NCBI GenBank assembly: GCA_020444545.1
Contig: JAHLKT010000001.1
Span: 248,001-312,000, forward strand
DNA: 64,000 bases
Direction of reading: 5' to 3'
Source: Desulfarculaceae bacterium
Lineage (GTDB): Bacteria; Desulfobacterota; Desulfarculia; Desulfarculales; Desulfarculaceae
The position numbers and the translations under genes are program-made. The notes under the pieces were generated by a model. That model searched no databases, was not told the origin of the DNA, and was given only the letters and a program-made list of their open reading frames with translations. The first letter of the stretch is position 1, and each line of letters opens with the position of its first letter. Below, piece after piece: positions 18,127 to 27,020 of this stretch.

Positions 18127-19872
18127 ATGGATAAGCACGAAATCAGCCGCATCATCGCCCAGCCCGGCGAAATCCTGGAGCTGGAGAAGCGCGACCCCCG
18201 CCAGGCCGAGGCCCTGTGGCACGGCCTGAGCGAAGAGGAGCGCCTGCGCACGGTGCTCAACACCCGGGGCCTGGAGCGCGAGAAGCTCATCATCCTGGCC
18301 CAGGACAGCGCCGCCCTGACTCAGGCCCTGCCGGTGGACGAGTTCGCGGCCACGGTGTTGGAGGTGGGGCCGGGCGACGCGGGCGAGCTGATCGAGCTGT
18401 GCGGCGACGAGCAGCTCGCCTACCTGCTGGACCTCACCGGCTGGTGGCAGGAGAGCTTCGACCCGGCCCGCTACCAGGTGTGGCTGCCCCTGATCATGGA
18501 CGCCGGGACCGAGCGCCTCAAGCGCTGGCTGGCCGCCGCCGATCTGGAGGTGCTGGCCCTGCTCCTTAACTCCTGGATCAAGGTGGTCAAGTTTTTGCCC
18601 AGCCAGGAGCAGCAGGAGCCGCCCGACGATTTGCCCGAGTTCACCCTGGACGGCCTGTACTTCATCGAATTCATCAACCCCAAGACCAAGGGTTTCGTGG
18701 CCCAGATATTGGTCTTGATGAAGAGCGAGCAGCCCGAGACCTACAGCAGCGCCCTGGAGGCGGTGCTCTGGGAGGGGCTCACCGAGCTGGACGAGTACGC
18801 CACCCGCTGGCGCAACGGGCGTATGGCCGACCACGGCTTCCCCTCGCGCCTGGAGGCCCTGGAGCTCTGGGCCGAGCCCGCCCCCGGCGAGGCGGTCTGG
18901 GACAAGCTCTCGCCCAAGGCGGGAGGCGGGGAGCCCGGCGCGCCCCGGGGCGACCGCATGGCCGGTCTGTTGCCCGAGGGCGAGTCCCTGCCCGTGGCCG
19001 CCAGCCGTCTGAGCGGCGAGGCGGCGGACCTGTTGCGCTCCGAGGTGGCCTACATCGCCTCCTGCGGGGTGGCCGCCCTGGAGGCCGACCCGGCCTCGCC
19101 CGAGGAGGTGGCCCGCGCGGCCAAGGAGAGCCTGGGCCTGGTCAACCTGGGCCTGGGAGTGCTCAGCGGTGGCGACGAGGCCAAGGCCTCGCAGATCGTG
19201 GCCCGCCTGGGCCTGGCCGCCCTGGCCCGCCAGGGCGCGGGCGCCATCCGCCGCCTGAACAAGCGGGCCTGGGAGCTGACCAGCGAGGGCTGGCTGAGCA
19301 AGACCCCCACGGGCCTGCATCTGCTGGAGCCGCCCCTGGACCGCTGGCTGGCCGGGATGCTTTACCCGCGCCCCCGCTGCTACGACCCCACCATGGACCA
19401 GGGCCGCGAGTACCGCGCCTTCCTTAGCCTGGCCGACCTGGAGGCCGCGGGGAGCGCCCTGGACCAGGCCGAGTTCTGGGGGGTGCTGCTGTTGGACCTG
19501 ATGGGCATCGAGCCCGAGGCGATCAAGCGGCTCATGGAGGAGGCGCTGTTCCCGGTGGACGTCACCGAGATCAAGCTGAGCCACCTCATCGGCACCTGGC
19601 TGGCCCGCCGCGAAATGGACCTGGAGGGCCTGGCTCCCATACCGCTGGATCGCCTGGGCGAGGCGGTGAGGGCCCTGCAAAAGGGCCTGGCCGGGGAGCT
19701 GGAAAAAGAGCTGGCCGCCTCGCTCAAGGCCCTGCCCGATCCGGGCCAGGCCGCCCTGGCCGGGCGGGCCCTGCGCGGTTTGCTCTCGCGCCTGCGGGAC
19801 GAGCTGGGCCGCCTGGACCCCAAGGCCGAGGTGGACCCGCGCTTCGTGGCCGGGCTGGTGCTGGCCCCATGA
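18127..19872 (+). CDS. DUF6178 family protein
   Basis: 581 aa, soluble, largely helical and Leu/Glu-rich, with no signal peptide or transmembrane segment. The N-terminus MDKHEISRIIAQPGEILELE and the segment FTLDGLYFIEFINPKTKGFV match the DUF6178 family, which I know mainly from deltaproteobacteria and has no assigned function. It is tightly placed: 6 bp after the radical SAM gene and overlapping the methyltransferase start by 4 bp (ATGA), so the three are one transcription unit and may act together. No catalytic motif is evident. Confidence 0.75.
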   Translation: MDKHEISRIIAQPGEILELEKRDPRQAEALWHGLSEEERLRTVLNTRGLEREKLIILAQDSAALTQALPVDEFAATVLEVGPGDAGELIELCGDEQLAYLLDLTGWWQESFDPARYQVWLPLIMDAGTERLKRWLAAADLEVLALLLNSWIKVVKFLPSQEQQEPPDDLPEFTLDGLYFIEFINPKTKGFVAQILVLMKSEQPETYSSALEAVLWEGLTELDEYATRWRNGRMADHGFPSRLEALELWAEPAPGEAVWDKLSPKAGGGEPGAPRGDRMAGLLPEGESLPVAASRLSGEAADLLRSEVAYIASCGVAALEADPASPEEVARAAKESLGLVNLGLGVLSGGDEAKASQIVARLGLAALARQGAGAIRRLNKRAWELTSEGWLSKTPTGLHLLEPPLDRWLAGMLYPRPRCYDPTMDQGREYRAFLSLADLEAAGSALDQAEFWGVLLLDLMGIEPEAIKRLMEEALFPVDVTEIKLSHLIGTWLARREMDLEGLAPIPLDRLGEAVRALQKGLAGELEKELAASLKALPDPGQAALAGRALRGLLSRLRDELGRLDPKAEVDPRFVAGLVLAP

Positions 19873-20579
19873 GGGACGAGGCCACCCAGATCGGGCAGGT
19901 GCGGCGCATCTTCAACCAGGTGGTGCCGGTCTACGATCTGCTTAACCATGTTTTGAGCGCGGGGCAGGATTTGCACTGGCGGCGCTTCACCGCCCTGGCC
20001 ATGCGCCTGCAGCCGGGCGACAAGGTGCTGGACGTGGCCACGGGAACCGGCGACCTGGCCCTGGCCGAGGCGGCCCTGCCCACCAATCCCCTGGTGGTGG
20101 GCCTGGATCTGGTGCCGGCCATGCTGGGGCCTGCGGTAAAAAAGGTCGCCAAGCGAGGGGCGCGGGTGCGCCTCTTGGCCGGCGACGGCACGGCCCTGCC
20201 CTTTGGCGACCAGACCTTCGCGGCGGTGAGCATCGCCTTCGGCATCCGCAACATCCCCCGCCGGGGCGCGGCCCTGGCCGAGATGCGCCGGGTGCTCAAA
20301 CCAGGCGGCCGCGTCTACGTGTTGGAGTTCACCACCCCCCAGAAGCCCTGGGTGCGGCGCATCTACACGCGCTACCTCATGCATCTGCTGCCCAAGGTGG
20401 GCGGGCTCATCAGCGGCGACGAGGAATCCTACCGCTACCTTGCCGAGACTATCCGGGAGTTTCCCACCCCGGCTGAGTTCCGGGGCGAGATGGAGGCCGC
20501 CGGGCTGCTAGGCGCGCGCAGCCATGCCCTGACCAAGGGCGTGGCCTGGCTGCACGTGGCCGAGCGGCCTTTGGCCTAG
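19869..20579 (+). CDS. menG: Ubiquinone/menaquinone biosynthesis C-methyltransferase
   Basis: 236 aa. The SAM-binding motif I is VLDVATGTGDLALA near residue 55, and the N-terminal IFNQVVPVYDLLNHVLSAGQ plus NIPRRGAALAEMRRVLKPGG and GLISGDEESYRYLAETI are hallmarks of UbiE/MenG, which methylates demethylmenaquinone (or the ubiquinone precursor). In an anaerobe menaquinone is the likely product. It overlaps the DUF6178 stop by 4 bp and converges on the small gene at 20576, the two stop codons overlapping. Confidence 0.92.
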   Translation: MRDEATQIGQVRRIFNQVVPVYDLLNHVLSAGQDLHWRRFTALAMRLQPGDKVLDVATGTGDLALAEAALPTNPLVVGLDLVPAMLGPAVKKVAKRGARVRLLAGDGTALPFGDQTFAAVSIAFGIRNIPRRGAALAEMRRVLKPGGRVYVLEFTTPQKPWVRRIYTRYLMHLLPKVGGLISGDEESYRYLAETIREFPTPAEFRGEMEAAGLLGARSHALTKGVAWLHVAERPLA

Positions 20580-20776
20580 AGCGGCCGGGGCACCACCGAG
20601 ACCTTCTTGTCCAGCACCTTGCCGTAGAGGCGCACCGCCTTTTCCAGATACCTGGAAAAGCTCATCTCGTGCTCCACGGCCTTGGCCCGGGCCCGCTCCA
20701 GGGTGGCGGCGTCCACCACCACGGTGGCCGAGACCCTGAGCGGGGCGGGACGTTTGGTTGCTTGCTCCGGGGGCAT
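20576..20776 (-). CDS. Small ribbon-helix-helix-like protein
   Basis: 66 aa. After a basic N-terminus, VSATVVVDAATLERARAKAV and HEMSFSRYLEKAV resemble one ribbon-helix-helix unit: a beta strand, then two helices, as in small antitoxins and MetJ/Arc-type repressors. There is no toxin-like partner beside it; its 3' end overlaps the menG stop (TAG/TAG on opposite strands). It could be an orphan regulator. Family assignment is by fold resemblance only. Confidence 0.6.
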   Translation of the reverse strand: MPPEQATKRPAPLRVSATVVVDAATLERARAKAVEHEMSFSRYLEKAVRLYGKVLDKKVSVVPRPL

Positions 20777-20846
20777 GGTTTCCTCGCGATTAGCGGGATG
20801 CTAAAGTGGGCCTTTCGGGGACGAGCCCCGTGCAAGGGAGTATAGC

Positions 20847-21773
20847 ATGGAGCTGATTTTTCTGGGCACCGGCGGGGCCTGGGGCCTGCCCGAGCACCAG
20901 TGCCCCTGCGCCACTTGCCGCCATCTCAGGGCTATCGGCCAGAGCCGCACCCGCACCAGCCTGTGGCTGGAAGGCCCGGCCCGGCTGCTCATCGACCCCG
21001 GCCCGGACCTGCGCGCCCAGCTGGTGCGCGAGGACCTGCCCCGGCCCGACGCGGTGCTCATCACCCATGAGCACGGCGACCACTACCTGGGCCTGGACGA
21101 GCTGCTCTGCTACCGCCGCAACCTGCCGCCCGATGATTGGTCGCCCATTCCGGTCTATGCCAGCCCCACGGCCTGGGAGCAGATCGAGATTCGCTTCGGC
21201 TACCTCCTGGGCAGCCTGCTGGAAAAGCGCCTGGCCGAGCCGGGCACGGAGCTGGCAGGCGCGCCCTTTGGCCTGGAGCTGGGCTGCGCGCCGGTCAAGA
21301 CCGACCACGGCCCCATCCCCAAAGGCTCGGTGGGCTACGTGATCACCCTGGCCACCCCGCGAGGCCCATTCCGCCTGGGCTACACCAGCGACATGGTGCG
21401 CCCGATGGATCCAGACGCCTTCGCGGACCTGGACCTGTTGGTGTGCCAGAGCCATTTCGTGCACGAGCCCAAGGTGAACCGGGCCAACCACCTGAGCCTG
21501 CAAAACGCCCTGCCCCAGCTCAAGCGCTGGCAGCCGGGGCGGGTGTACCTGGCGCATCTCTCCTGCCAGGACCACATACCGGGCGACGACCCGGCCAACG
21601 CCATGCTCAAGAAGTACGCGCCAGCCGAGCCCCTTTGCGGCGCGGACGGCGCGCCCTACCCCATCCCCCACGACCACGCCGCCTGGCAGGCCCTGGCCGA
21701 GCGGGCCTTCGCGGAGCACGGCCTGGCCATGCCGGTGACCGTGGCCCACGACGGCCTGCGGGTGAGCCTGTAG
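20847..21773 (+). CDS. PhnP-like metallo-beta-lactamase fold hydrolase
   Basis: 308 aa. The binuclear metal site HxHxDH is read as THEHGDHYLGLDEL near residue 73, and the early CPCATC (cysteines near residues 15-20) is the extra zinc ribbon seen in PhnP-type cyclic phosphodiesterases. PhnP opens 5-phosphoribosyl 1,2-cyclic phosphate in phosphonate breakdown, but no other phn genes are present, so the substrate is uncertain; related enzymes act on other cyclic phosphates. The ribosome site is GGGAG. The thermonuclease-like gene starts 2 bp after its stop. Confidence 0.83.
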   Translation: MELIFLGTGGAWGLPEHQCPCATCRHLRAIGQSRTRTSLWLEGPARLLIDPGPDLRAQLVREDLPRPDAVLITHEHGDHYLGLDELLCYRRNLPPDDWSPIPVYASPTAWEQIEIRFGYLLGSLLEKRLAEPGTELAGAPFGLELGCAPVKTDHGPIPKGSVGYVITLATPRGPFRLGYTSDMVRPMDPDAFADLDLLVCQSHFVHEPKVNRANHLSLQNALPQLKRWQPGRVYLAHLSCQDHIPGDDPANAMLKKYAPAEPLCGADGAPYPIPHDHAAWQALAERAFAEHGLAMPVTVAHDGLRVSL

Positions 21774-21775
21774 CC

Positions 21776-22303
21776 ATGCGCCCGGCACGCCTTCTGGCCG
21801 CGCTGGGCCTGGTTCTCTGCCTGGCGCTGAGCGCCCAGGCAGGGAGCCGCACGGCCCAGGTGGTCTACATTAACGACGGGGACACCATCCTGGTTAGCAT
21901 CAAGGGCCGCGAGGAGCTGGTGCGCTTGTTGGGAGTGGACGCGCCCGAGACCGGCCACAGCAAGGGCCTGGCCCGCCGGGCTCGGCGGCACCACCGCACG
22001 CCGGAACAGGAGGCGGCCGCGGGCCAGGCGGCACGCCAGGCCGCGCGGGCGCTCGTAAAGGTGGGGGACATGGTCAAGCTGGTGGACGGCCGGCCCCTAA
22101 GCGACTACCGCGACCGCTACGGGCGGCTGCTGGCCTTCGTGTATCTGCCCGATGGCCGTATGCTCAACCAAGAGATGATCGCGGGCGGCTGGGCGCGGGT
22201 GTACCGGCGCTTCAACTACCGCCACAAGGCCGATTTTCGGCGAGCGGAGAGAGAGGCACGCAAAGCCAAACGGGGGCTGTGGGCCGAAAAAGGCGGGCCT
22301 TAG
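21776..22303 (+). CDS. Secreted thermonuclease-like protein (SNase domain)
   Basis: 175 aa. The N-terminus (LLAALGLVLCLALSAQAG, residues ~5-22) is a typical signal peptide. The SNase-fold segments are DGDT (near residue 39), RLLGVDAPETG with the catalytic-type Arg, and DRYGRLLAFVYL, with GWARVYRR at the end matching the usual C-terminal helix. It would cut DNA or RNA outside the cytoplasm. It probably shares a transcript with the hydrolase 2 bp upstream and overlaps the convergent gene at 22300 by a few bases. Confidence 0.85.
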   Translation: MRPARLLAALGLVLCLALSAQAGSRTAQVVYINDGDTILVSIKGREELVRLLGVDAPETGHSKGLARRARRHHRTPEQEAAAGQAARQAARALVKVGDMVKLVDGRPLSDYRDRYGRLLAFVYLPDGRMLNQEMIAGGWARVYRRFNYRHKADFRRAEREARKAKRGLWAEKGGP

Positions 22304-23154
22304 GCTTTTCGGCGCAGAATCGGCTGATCGTTTTCCAAGGCCACTTCCAGGCCGTAGTTGGCCGCGACCTCAAGGGCGGGCCGTCCCAGGATCAGAGGCA
22401 GCGTTTCGGGCGCATAGCCGAACTTGGCGCTGATGCCCGCGCGCAGGCGGTGATCCAGCTCCAGCAAGGCCAGGGCTTGCTCGGCACCCTCGGTGTCGCC
22501 TTCGGCGGCGGCGGCCAAGGCGGCGTGCAGCTGTGCCGCCGGGACCTTGGCCTCGTACTCGCGGGCAAGGGCTCGGGCGGTGTGGTCATCGGCCAGCAGC
22601 TCGGCGCGGCCCAGGCGGGGACGCTCCGTCAGTTGCCCCGCGTTGCGGCCGGACCAGCACTCCAGCCAGCGGCATTGCAAGGGCCGTTGCTCATAAATTC
22701 CGCAGCCGCGCGGCGTAAGGCGGGAGCAGGCCCCGCCCTCTTCGCGTAGCTTTATCAGTTCCTCAGCCAAGACCTGGAAGCGGCCCAAACGGGCCGAGTA
22801 GACCCGCTCGCCAGGCCGCAGGGTGATCAGCGCCTCATGGCCCAGCCCGGCTTCTTGCAGACGGGGCAAATCCTCGGCGTAAAGGGTGGGGCTGCTTACC
22901 CGGCAGCAGGAGCCGCAGCCCAGGCAGCGGTCGGCCCCGGCCAGGACCGCAATGCGCGCGGCCAGCTCCGAGGCGGGGGCTTGGCGCGCGGCCAGACGGC
23001 CCAGCTCGGCGTCCTTGGCCACGGCCCGGGCCGCGCCGGGATCATCAATGCCCCGGCGGGTGCTCAGCTCCGCCGCGCACACGGCCAGCAGGGCGGCGGG
23101 GCCTTGGGCCAGGGCCGCTTGCAGGCGCATGATCAGTGGGGAATCCTCAGGCAT
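22300..23154 (-). CDS. YkgJ-family cysteine cluster protein
   Basis: 284 aa. The cysteine pattern CLGCGSCCR (near residue 77), GACSRL, CGIYEQRPLQCR matches the YkgJ family, presumed metal- or zinc/iron-sulfur-binding small proteins of unknown role; this one has an extended helical C-terminus. Only one such cluster is present. It is 12 bp downstream of the PHP gene on the same strand. Confidence 0.8.
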   Translation of the reverse strand: MPEDSPLIMRLQAALAQGPAALLAVCAAELSTRRGIDDPGAARAVAKDAELGRLAARQAPASELAARIAVLAGADRCLGCGSCCRVSSPTLYAEDLPRLQEAGLGHEALITLRPGERVYSARLGRFQVLAEELIKLREEGGACSRLTPRGCGIYEQRPLQCRWLECWSGRNAGQLTERPRLGRAELLADDHTARALAREYEAKVPAAQLHAALAAAAEGDTEGAEQALALLELDHRLRAGISAKFGYAPETLPLILGRPALEVAANYGLEVALENDQPILRRKA

Positions 23155-23166
23155 GGCCTCGCGGAA

Positions 23167-23826
23167 TCAGACCGCCGCTCCCTGGGCCCGGTCCAGCAGG
23201 CGCCGCGCGTTGGTGAAGCACTGCTCCACCTGCTCCGGCTCCAGCCCGGCGTTGAGGCCGACCTTGAGAGCGAAGGCGTGATCAATGAGGTCGCGGGGGG
23301 CATGGGCGTCGGTGTTGATGACCAGCGAGGCCCCGGCGGCCAGGCCCAGACGGGCCACCCGGCCGTTGCCCAGGCTGTGCCCGCCCCGGGCGCTTATCTC
23401 CAGCATGACGCCTTTTTCGGCGGCCAGGGCGCATTCCTCCGGGGTGATGAGCCCAGGGTGGGCCAGCACGTCCACCCCGGCCTCGAGCGCCGCGCGGTTG
23501 GTGCCCGGCGCCACCGGCTCCACCGGGCTCTCGCCATGCACCACCACGATCTGGGCCCCCAGGGCGCGGGCCCTCTGGGTCCAGGGCCCGATGAGCGCGG
23601 GCGGCAAATGGGTCAGCTCCACCCCGGCGATTATGCGCATGGCGTGCTGCTCGTCCAGAGCGCGGGCGGCGGCCAGGAGCGCGGGCAGGGCGGTCTCCAA
23701 ATTGCTCATGTCCGCGTGGTCGGTGAAGGCCAGGCCCTCCAGGCCCAGGACCGAAGCCCGCTGGGCCAGCTCCGAGGGCAAGAGCTCGCCGTCGCTGAAC
23801 AGGGTGTGGGTGTGCAGATCGATCAC
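23167..23826 (-). CDS. PHP-domain phosphoesterase
   Basis: 219 aa. The metal motif MIDLHTHTLFSDGE (residues 1-14) with LAFTDHADMSN and GVELTH are the signature histidines of the PHP fold, used by histidinol-phosphate phosphatases and nucleic-acid exonucleases. NTDAHAPRD near the C-terminus supplies the last metal ligands. Length and the DAH motif fit small stand-alone PHP phosphoesterases; the substrate is unknown. It lies with the genes at 22300 and 23854 on the minus strand, separated by short gaps, likely one transcript. Confidence 0.83.
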   Translation of the reverse strand: MIDLHTHTLFSDGELLPSELAQRASVLGLEGLAFTDHADMSNLETALPALLAAARALDEQHAMRIIAGVELTHLPPALIGPWTQRARALGAQIVVVHGESPVEPVAPGTNRAALEAGVDVLAHPGLITPEECALAAEKGVMLEISARGGHSLGNGRVARLGLAAGASLVINTDAHAPRDLIDHAFALKVGLNAGLEPEQVEQCFTNARRLLDRAQGAAV

Positions 23827-23853
23827 AGTTTTCTCTCCCGGCGCTAGCCAGCC

Positions 23854-24846
23854 TCAGGCGGCGATTTCCACCCTCCCCAGGCTCACTTGGTTGCGGCCCG
23901 CCTGCTTGGCCGCATAGAGGGCCTGGTCGGCGGCGGCGCACACCGCCTCCGGGGCCAGTTCCGCGTTGGGCAGGCAAGCCGCCGCGCCCACGCTTACCGT
24001 CACTATGCCGGTGGACGCTCCGGCATGATCCAGGCCCAGCTTCTCCACCGCCCGGCGCAGGGCCTCGGCCACCACCATGGCCCCCTGGTCGTCGGTGTAG
24101 GGCAATATGGCCACGAACTCCTCGCCGCCGTAGCGGGCCAAAAGGTCCACCGGCCGATTGAGGCCCGCCTCCAACGCCTGGGCCACCCGGCGCAGACAGT
24201 CGTCCCCGGCCAGATGGCCGTAGCGGTCGTTGTAGCCCTTGAAGTGGTCGATGTCGATCATCAGCATACCCAAGGGGGTTTGCTCCCGCTGACAATGGGC
24301 CCACTGCCGGGCGAGCTGCTCCTCGTAGAAGCGGCGGTTGGCCACTCCGGTGAGGCCGTCGCGGCCCGAGAGCAGGCGCAGTTCCTGGTTGGCCTTGGCC
24401 AGCTGGCGGGTGAGCCTTTGCAGTTCCTTTTCGCGGGCCTTGCGCTGGTCCATCTCCAGCTTGAGCGCCAGGGCCGAGCGCACCCGGGCGGTGAGCTCAA
24501 CTTCCTTGATGGGCTTGGTGATGTAGTCCATGGCCCCGGCCTTGAAAGCATCCTTGAGGCTTTCCTGGTCGTCCTGGGCGGTGGCCATGATCACCGGGAT
24601 GCCCTTTAGCTCTTTGCTCTGTTTGATGCGGGCGCAGACGGTTATGCCGTCGGCATCGGGCAGCACGATGTCCAACAGCACCAGGTCCACCCCCGGGCCG
24701 CCATCCTCCAGGAGGGCCATGGCCTCCTCGGCGCTGCCCGCCTCCAGGATTTCCTGGTAGCCCGCCGCCCGCAGGCTGGCGGAGGTGGCGGCGCGGGCCA
24801 GACGGCTGTCGTCGACGATCAGTATAATGGGTCCGTTCTCCAGCAT
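23854..24846 (-). CDS. Response regulator with GGDEF diguanylate cyclase domain
   Basis: 330 aa from MLENGPIILIVDDSR (GGAGAG before the ATG). Receiver domain at residues 5-125 with acidic D12-D13, phospho-acceptor D59 and K111. A short helical linker with coiled-coil features (135-160) precedes a GGDEF domain whose active site reads GGEEF at 240-244, an active variant. The inhibitory I-site RxxD (RPVD, 231-234) is five residues upstream, so product feedback is expected. It should make c-di-GMP when phosphorylated. No kinase adjoins it. Confidence 0.9.
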   Translation of the reverse strand: MLENGPIILIVDDSRLARAATSASLRAAGYQEILEAGSAEEAMALLEDGGPGVDLVLLDIVLPDADGITVCARIKQSKELKGIPVIMATAQDDQESLKDAFKAGAMDYITKPIKEVELTARVRSALALKLEMDQRKAREKELQRLTRQLAKANQELRLLSGRDGLTGVANRRFYEEQLARQWAHCQREQTPLGMLMIDIDHFKGYNDRYGHLAGDDCLRRVAQALEAGLNRPVDLLARYGGEEFVAILPYTDDQGAMVVAEALRRAVEKLGLDHAGASTGIVTVSVGAAACLPNAELAPEAVCAAADQALYAAKQAGRNQVSLGRVEIAA

Positions 24847-25110
24847 GTCTCTCCGCGGGGCAGGCGGTTGAGGGCGATTCCTCTGACCAGACCTCCCGGC
24901 TGGGCCGACGGCCGGGCTCCGGGAGGGCAAAGAACCTGATTGTTGCGGGGCGTGGCGAGGCAGCCGAAGGCTGAAATTTCCCCCGCCCGCCGGCCGGCGA
25001 GCTTGTCCGGGCCCTGTTGCCCGGTCGCTCAGTATACCCCAGAGCGGGCCGGGCAGGAACTGCCCAGCCCTCTTGCCGTCCGGCCGCTGGGGCGGCGCGG
25101 ACCAGGGGCC

Positions 25111-25605
25111 TCACATCTTGTACTTGCCGAAATCCTCGGGGTCCATGCCTTCCAGGACATCTTTCCAGTCCTTGCCCTGGCGGACCCGGCCCTTGTCCGG
25201 CGAGGCGGCCGCGGCGATGAGCACCTCCTCGGCCACCAGGATGGGCGCCTCGGCCCGAAGGGCCAGGGCGATGGCGTCCGAGGGGCGCGAGTCGATGGCG
25301 CTGGTCCCCTGGGGGCCTTCGAGATGGATCAAGGCGTAGAAGGTGTTTTCCTTGAGCTGGGTGACCTCGATCTTGCGGATGGCGCAGCCCAGGTGCCCCA
25401 GCAGGCTCATGGTCAGGTCGTGGGTCATGGGCCGGGAGAAGGAGACCTTCTCCAGCTCGCTGGCGATGGCCGTGGCCTCCAGGAGCCCGATCCAGATGGG
25501 CAGGGTCCGCTCGCCGGTCATCTCCTGGAGGATCAGGATGGGGCTGTTGGACGCGGGGTCTATGGTCAGCCCTTGCACTGTCATGGGGATCATGGCTTCG
25601 CTCAC
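25111..25605 (-). CDS. Bifunctional nuclease family protein (DUF151)
   Basis: 164 aa. The core TVQGLTIDPASNSPILILQE, RTLPIWIGLLEATAIA and RPSDAIALALRAEAPI match the DUF151/BFN family of small nucleases reported to have DNase and RNase activity. The start is a GTG at 25605 overlapping the miaB stop (GTGA); an internal ATG (25593) is the alternative. Translation is thus coupled to miaB upstream. An Asp/Glu-rich tail (VLEGMDPEDFGKYKM) is unremarkable. Confidence 0.83.
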   Translation of the reverse strand: MSEAMIPMTVQGLTIDPASNSPILILQEMTGERTLPIWIGLLEATAIASELEKVSFSRPMTHDLTMSLLGHLGCAIRKIEVTQLKENTFYALIHLEGPQGTSAIDSRPSDAIALALRAEAPILVAEEVLIAAAASPDKGRVRQGKDWKDVLEGMDPEDFGKYKM

Positions 25606-26918
25606 TCTCCGGCCTCGGCCAGCTCGCCCACCAGCGAGTTCTCCCGCCCCTGGGTTATGCGCACCGAGACCAGCCGCCCGGCCAGCTCCGGGCCGCCCGG
25701 GAAGTTCACCGCCCTTCCGGCCCGGCAACGCCCGCTCATCAGGCCTTCGCCTTTTTTGGCCGGCCCCTCCACCAGCACTTCCACCACCCGGCCCTCCTGG
25801 GCCCGGTGCTCCTCCAGGCCGATCTCCCGCTGCAAGGCCTGCAAGCGCACCAAACGCTCGCTCTTGGCCGCTTCGCTCAGCTTGCGGCCCATCTTGCCCG
25901 CCCGGGTGAAAGGCCGGTCGGAATACTTGAAGCTATATAGAAAATCGTAGCGGACCTCGGCCAGCAGGCTCAAGGTCTCATTGAATTCTTCTTCGCTTTC
26001 CCCGGGGAAGCCCGCGATGATGTCCCCGCCCAGGGCCAGGCCGGGCACCAGAGCCCGTTGCTCGGCGACCCGCTCCAAATACTGCGCCCGGTTGTATCCC
26101 CGGTTCATGGCCTTGAGCACGCGGTCGCTGCCCGATTGGGCCGGCAGGTGGAGCTGCTCCATCACCTTGTCGATACCGGCCAAGGCCTCCATGAGCGGGC
26201 GGCCCAGGTCCTTGGGGTGACTGGTGGTAAAGCGAATCCGCCACAGGGCGGGCACCTCGGCCACCCGGGCCAAGAGGCCCGCGAAGTCCAGGCCCTCGCC
26301 GGGGTCGCGGTAGGAGTTCACGTTCTGGCCCAACAGCTGCACCTCGCGCACCCCGGCTTCGGTCAGGGCGCTCACCTCTTCCACGATCTCCCCGGCGGGG
26401 CGCGATTTCTCGCGGCCGCGCACGTGGGGCACCACGCAGTAGGAGCAGAAGTTGTCGCAGCCGGTCATCACCGTGACCAGGGCCTTGAGGCCGGGGTCGG
26501 CGGGCACGATGAGCTGGGACGGGGGAACTACCTTAAGGTCGGTGAGGGCCAGGCGGCGGCCCCGGGCGGCCTGGTCCACCAGCTCGGGCAGGCGCTCCAG
26601 GGCGCCGGGGCCGAACACGAAGTCCAGATGGGCCAGGCGCTTGAGCAGCTTGTCGCCTTCCTGCTGGGCCACGCAGCCGCCCACTCCGATGATCAACTCG
26701 GGGTTGGCCGCCTTGAGCCGCTTTAGCTCGCCCACGTAGGAGTAGACCTTTTGCTCGGCCCGCTGGCGCACCGAGCAGGTGTTGATCACGATGAGATCCG
26801 CCGCCTCGGGGCTTTCGGCCCGGCCGTATCCCAGCTTGGCCAGCATCCCGGCCATGCGCTCGGAATCGTAGGCGTTCATCTGGCACCCGAAGGTGGCGAT
26901 ATGGGCGTTCTTGCTCAA
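25602..26918 (-). CDS. miaB: tRNA-2-methylthio-N6-dimethylallyladenosine synthase
   Basis: 438 aa. The N-terminal methylthiotransferase domain has conserved cysteines in TFGCQMN (C12), INTCSVR (C48) and GVGGCVAQ (C82). The radical SAM motif CDNFCSYC follows near residue 155, with GxNVNSY (LLGQNVNSY) and the C-terminal TRAM-like region (GRVVEVLVEG). It places the 2-methylthio group on i6A37 of tRNA. The sequence is full length for the family. Confidence 0.93.
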   Translation of the reverse strand: MSKNAHIATFGCQMNAYDSERMAGMLAKLGYGRAESPEAADLIVINTCSVRQRAEQKVYSYVGELKRLKAANPELIIGVGGCVAQQEGDKLLKRLAHLDFVFGPGALERLPELVDQAARGRRLALTDLKVVPPSQLIVPADPGLKALVTVMTGCDNFCSYCVVPHVRGREKSRPAGEIVEEVSALTEAGVREVQLLGQNVNSYRDPGEGLDFAGLLARVAEVPALWRIRFTTSHPKDLGRPLMEALAGIDKVMEQLHLPAQSGSDRVLKAMNRGYNRAQYLERVAEQRALVPGLALGGDIIAGFPGESEEEFNETLSLLAEVRYDFLYSFKYSDRPFTRAGKMGRKLSEAAKSERLVRLQALQREIGLEEHRAQEGRVVEVLVEGPAKKGEGLMSGRCRAGRAVNFPGGPELAGRLVSVRITQGRENSLVGELAEAGE

Positions 26919-27020
26919 GGCCGTGCCCTGTCCTGTCCCCCTGGTTGACGCTTATGCTAAAACCTATACCCAGGTCCGCCCAACGCGCAAGGGCGGCCCG
27001 GCCCACCCGGAGGATGCGGC

